This document shows, one piece after another, positions 62,003 to 64,000 of a DNA stretch of 64,000 nt (position 1 is the first letter of the stretch; the number at the start of each line of letters is the position of its first letter). Made by a program: the position numbers and the translations under genes. The stretch comes from Beaufortia kweichowensis (Eukaryota; Chordata; Actinopteri; Cypriniformes; Gastromyzontidae): NCBI GenBank assembly GCA_019155185.1, contig CM032795.1, forward strand, positions 14,053,795-14,117,794, written 5' to 3'. The notes beneath the pieces were generated by a model. It saw only the letters and a program-made list of their open reading frames with translations. It was not told where the DNA came from and did not search any database.

Positions 62003-62099
62003 GTCCCCATCGGATGACTTCATCATCTCCCCCCTCTGCAGTCGCAACTGCAGGGTCTTATTGGTGATGTCCAGCTCGTAGGAAGGCGGGGAGTCGTGG
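62003..62099 (-). CDS. Putative internal exon of an unidentified gene (exon A)
   Basis: A clean acceptor (ccttctcctctcctcag) is followed by one open frame: HDSPPSYELDITNKTLQLRL, then QRGEMMKSSDGD. The donor is GAC|GTGAGA; a second possible donor eight bases on is CA|GTGGGT. The other two frames contain stops. Codon third positions are GC-rich, unlike the surrounding DNA. PPSY fits the PPxY pattern bound by WW domains. Without a splice the frame ends ...VRQWV and a stop. The protein family was not recognised. Confidence 0.4.
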
Positions 62100-62361
62100 C
62101 TGAGGAGAGGAGAAGGTGGGTGGGGGGTGTGAGGAGAGCTGACTCACAGGGAATGTGGGGGTTGTTACAGCTCAGAGCATCACTGAATCATCACTGTCTT
62201 CTACAGCACCACCCCCATCAATGGCATTTCTGTCATTTCGCTTTTCTGTGAATGGACAGAAAGAGACCGAAAGGAAAGAGAGGAGTACTACAGTATGTGC
62301 CATTAGTGTCTTTCTCACATCCACTTCTGTGGATGTCCATAAGATGTTTTGAAATGTAATT

Positions 62362-62507
62362 CAATTGAAGTCAATGGGGCCCAATGTTGTTTCAATGTTC
62401 TTTAACATTTTTTTTGTGTTCCATGGAAAAAGAGTCACACATGTTTGAAATTACATTAGATTGAATAAATGACAGCATTTTCATTTTTGGGTGAACTGTC
62501 CCTTTAA
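62362..62507. mobile_element. Right-end fragment of the same short DNA element
   Basis: Carries ttgtgttccatggaaaaaga, gaataaatgacagcattttc and the well-preserved terminus ttgggtgaactgtcccttta. The left half is missing or eroded. Confidence 0.5.
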
Positions 62508-62509
62508 AT

Positions 62510-64000
62510 CTATAGGCACTTACTTCATAGAAAGACCCATACAGTAGAAAGATGAGTCTTACAGGTTCAGTAGCCCAGGTGTGGCTCTACCACGGGGTGA
62601 GGGCACATGTGTTTGTTTAAGAGAGAGACACACACAGAGACTATTTTTAGGTGAATAGTTAAAATAAAATACAACAGATGGTTTACATTCTAGGAGGGAA
62701 GAAAATGCTGACATAGGAGGGACTATTTGTAGTACTAAAGGGAGGGTCAGAGTGTTTGCCAAGGCAAAACACAAACACACACCCATGATATCTCAGACAA
62801 GATATTTGGTTTTGTATTAAATAGAATCTTGCTGAGTGTTTAAATGGACTTGCAAACATTGTTTTACCGAGTTTCTTACTAGAGGAATTTCATAAAATCC
62901 ACCTTTTATCACACCACAATCTATGGAATGGATCCTTAATGAAATAAAATAAAAATGAACATAAATGCTGAGGCTAATATATAATACATTTTATAGTACT
63001 TGTAATATATATTATATATATAATATAAGTATACAAACTAAAATTGCTAACTTTGATCACTGAATAAGCAATGAGGAATTCCCACAAATAACAAAGTTTA
63101 AATGTCTCAGGATCTCGCTAAGTTTCATTATTTTTTATCCCTCTGGGATTAAGAATTCTCCATTAAATCAATGAGTCATTTTTAAACAGCCAGAACTGAA
63201 TAAGCGTTTTTGTAAAACTAACTCTGAGAAAAGTGATTTTACATAAATGAATAAAATGTGAAACTGAACCTCCCAGCAATCAAAATTCTTGCTTTTTTAA
63301 TTAAAAACAAATGAACAATCAACCCACAGTAGTTTTGGATGACATAGCAAATAAATTCAAAAGTGAGATTCGCAACAATATACATTTCTTTAAAGTGATT
63401 GGCTGATTATTTTCATATTAATCATTTATGCAATTATCAATATTCACAGCTATATACATTCAACCAATTTTAAATTCAAAGCAAGTCAGGAACTCAAAAG
63501 AGACATTCATAAAAATAAAATAGAAAATGCTCAAAATTAAACTATATATATTTTTTATAAAATATAGTTAAAGAGAGGACCTTTACAATGATATGATGTT
63601 TAAATTAGGATTGCTTCACTTTAAACATAGGCACATTGTTTGTTAATATCTGAGGCTATAGAAACAGGAAATCTTCCTGGCTTTTGAAACCCACCCACAC
63701 TGACGTTGAGCAACAAAACTAGCATGTGCTCCATAAACGTGTAAACAAAAACATTAAGGACTAAAGGATCTGTATCTGCATCTCTTCACAATAACACCAC
63801 CACCATCCACCCCAATATAAGACCCCAATGACGTTCTTCTGGAAGATAAATATAATTTTCTTTGTGTAAGATGCTTCTCTTTTAAACAATAATAAATTCT
63901 TTGGCATAAATATCCATCACAATTCTCTCAACCTTTTACCCACTAAAACAATCAAACTGAAATAAAATAAAACTAATTATCAAAGACCTGAATAGCCAAC
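62510..64000. other. AT-rich region without recognised features
   Basis: Mostly A/T, with an alternating AT patch at about 62975-63040. No exon, RNA gene or named repeat was recognised. Confidence 0.5.

Overview
This is AT-rich vertebrate DNA with long introns, GT-AG splicing, many dinucleotide microsatellites and several repeat families typical of ray-finned fish. These include short interspersed elements whose tail reads tccaaagcgacttacaa, and a repeat whose ends read gggatagttcaccc. Together they point to a teleost, most likely a cyprinid (carp, goldfish or danio relative). I cannot name the species.

One gene can be reconstructed completely. It is atp2a3, encoding the sarco/endoplasmic reticulum Ca2+-ATPase SERCA3, on the minus strand. 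The ATG is at 45456-45454 and the stop at 10659-10657. I placed 21 coding exons with GT-AG boundaries. Their lengths sum to 3018 nt, the phase is maintained at every junction, and the product is 1005 residues. Every hallmark checked is present: the TGES loop, D351 in the DKTGT motif, the nucleotide-site K512, the TGDGVND hinge, the Ca2+ ligands in M4, M5, M6 and M8, and the lumenal cysteine pair. Residues that separate the three SERCA paralogs favour SERCA3. These are the acidic-loop sequence ending in FESRYPTTM, the RDSPP segment, and the absence of the phospholamban-contact KDDKPV sequence.

Layout. 1-4.9 kb: repeats and microsatellites, no convincing coding exon. 4.9-5.6 kb: a CpG-rich block with a possible untranslated first exon of the next gene, reading left. 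7.6-10.66 kb: the likely atp2a3 3' untranslated region, ending at an AATAAA signal. 10.66-45.46 kb: atp2a3, with intron 1 alone covering 10.4 kb. 45.46-45.84 kb: its CpG-rich promoter and 5' untranslated region. 46-61 kb: intergenic DNA with repeats and a 168-bp GA microsatellite. 60.9-62.3 kb: several short minus-strand segments with splice signals and open frames that may be exons of an upstream gene I cannot identify. 62.5-64 kb: AT-rich, nothing recognised.

I found no new biological system. The items most worth a second look are the unidentified exon-like segments at 61.1-62.1 kb, a possible cassette exon that would change the SERCA3 C-terminus, the unusual basic C-terminal tail, and a tandem duplication next to the exon 10 acceptor.
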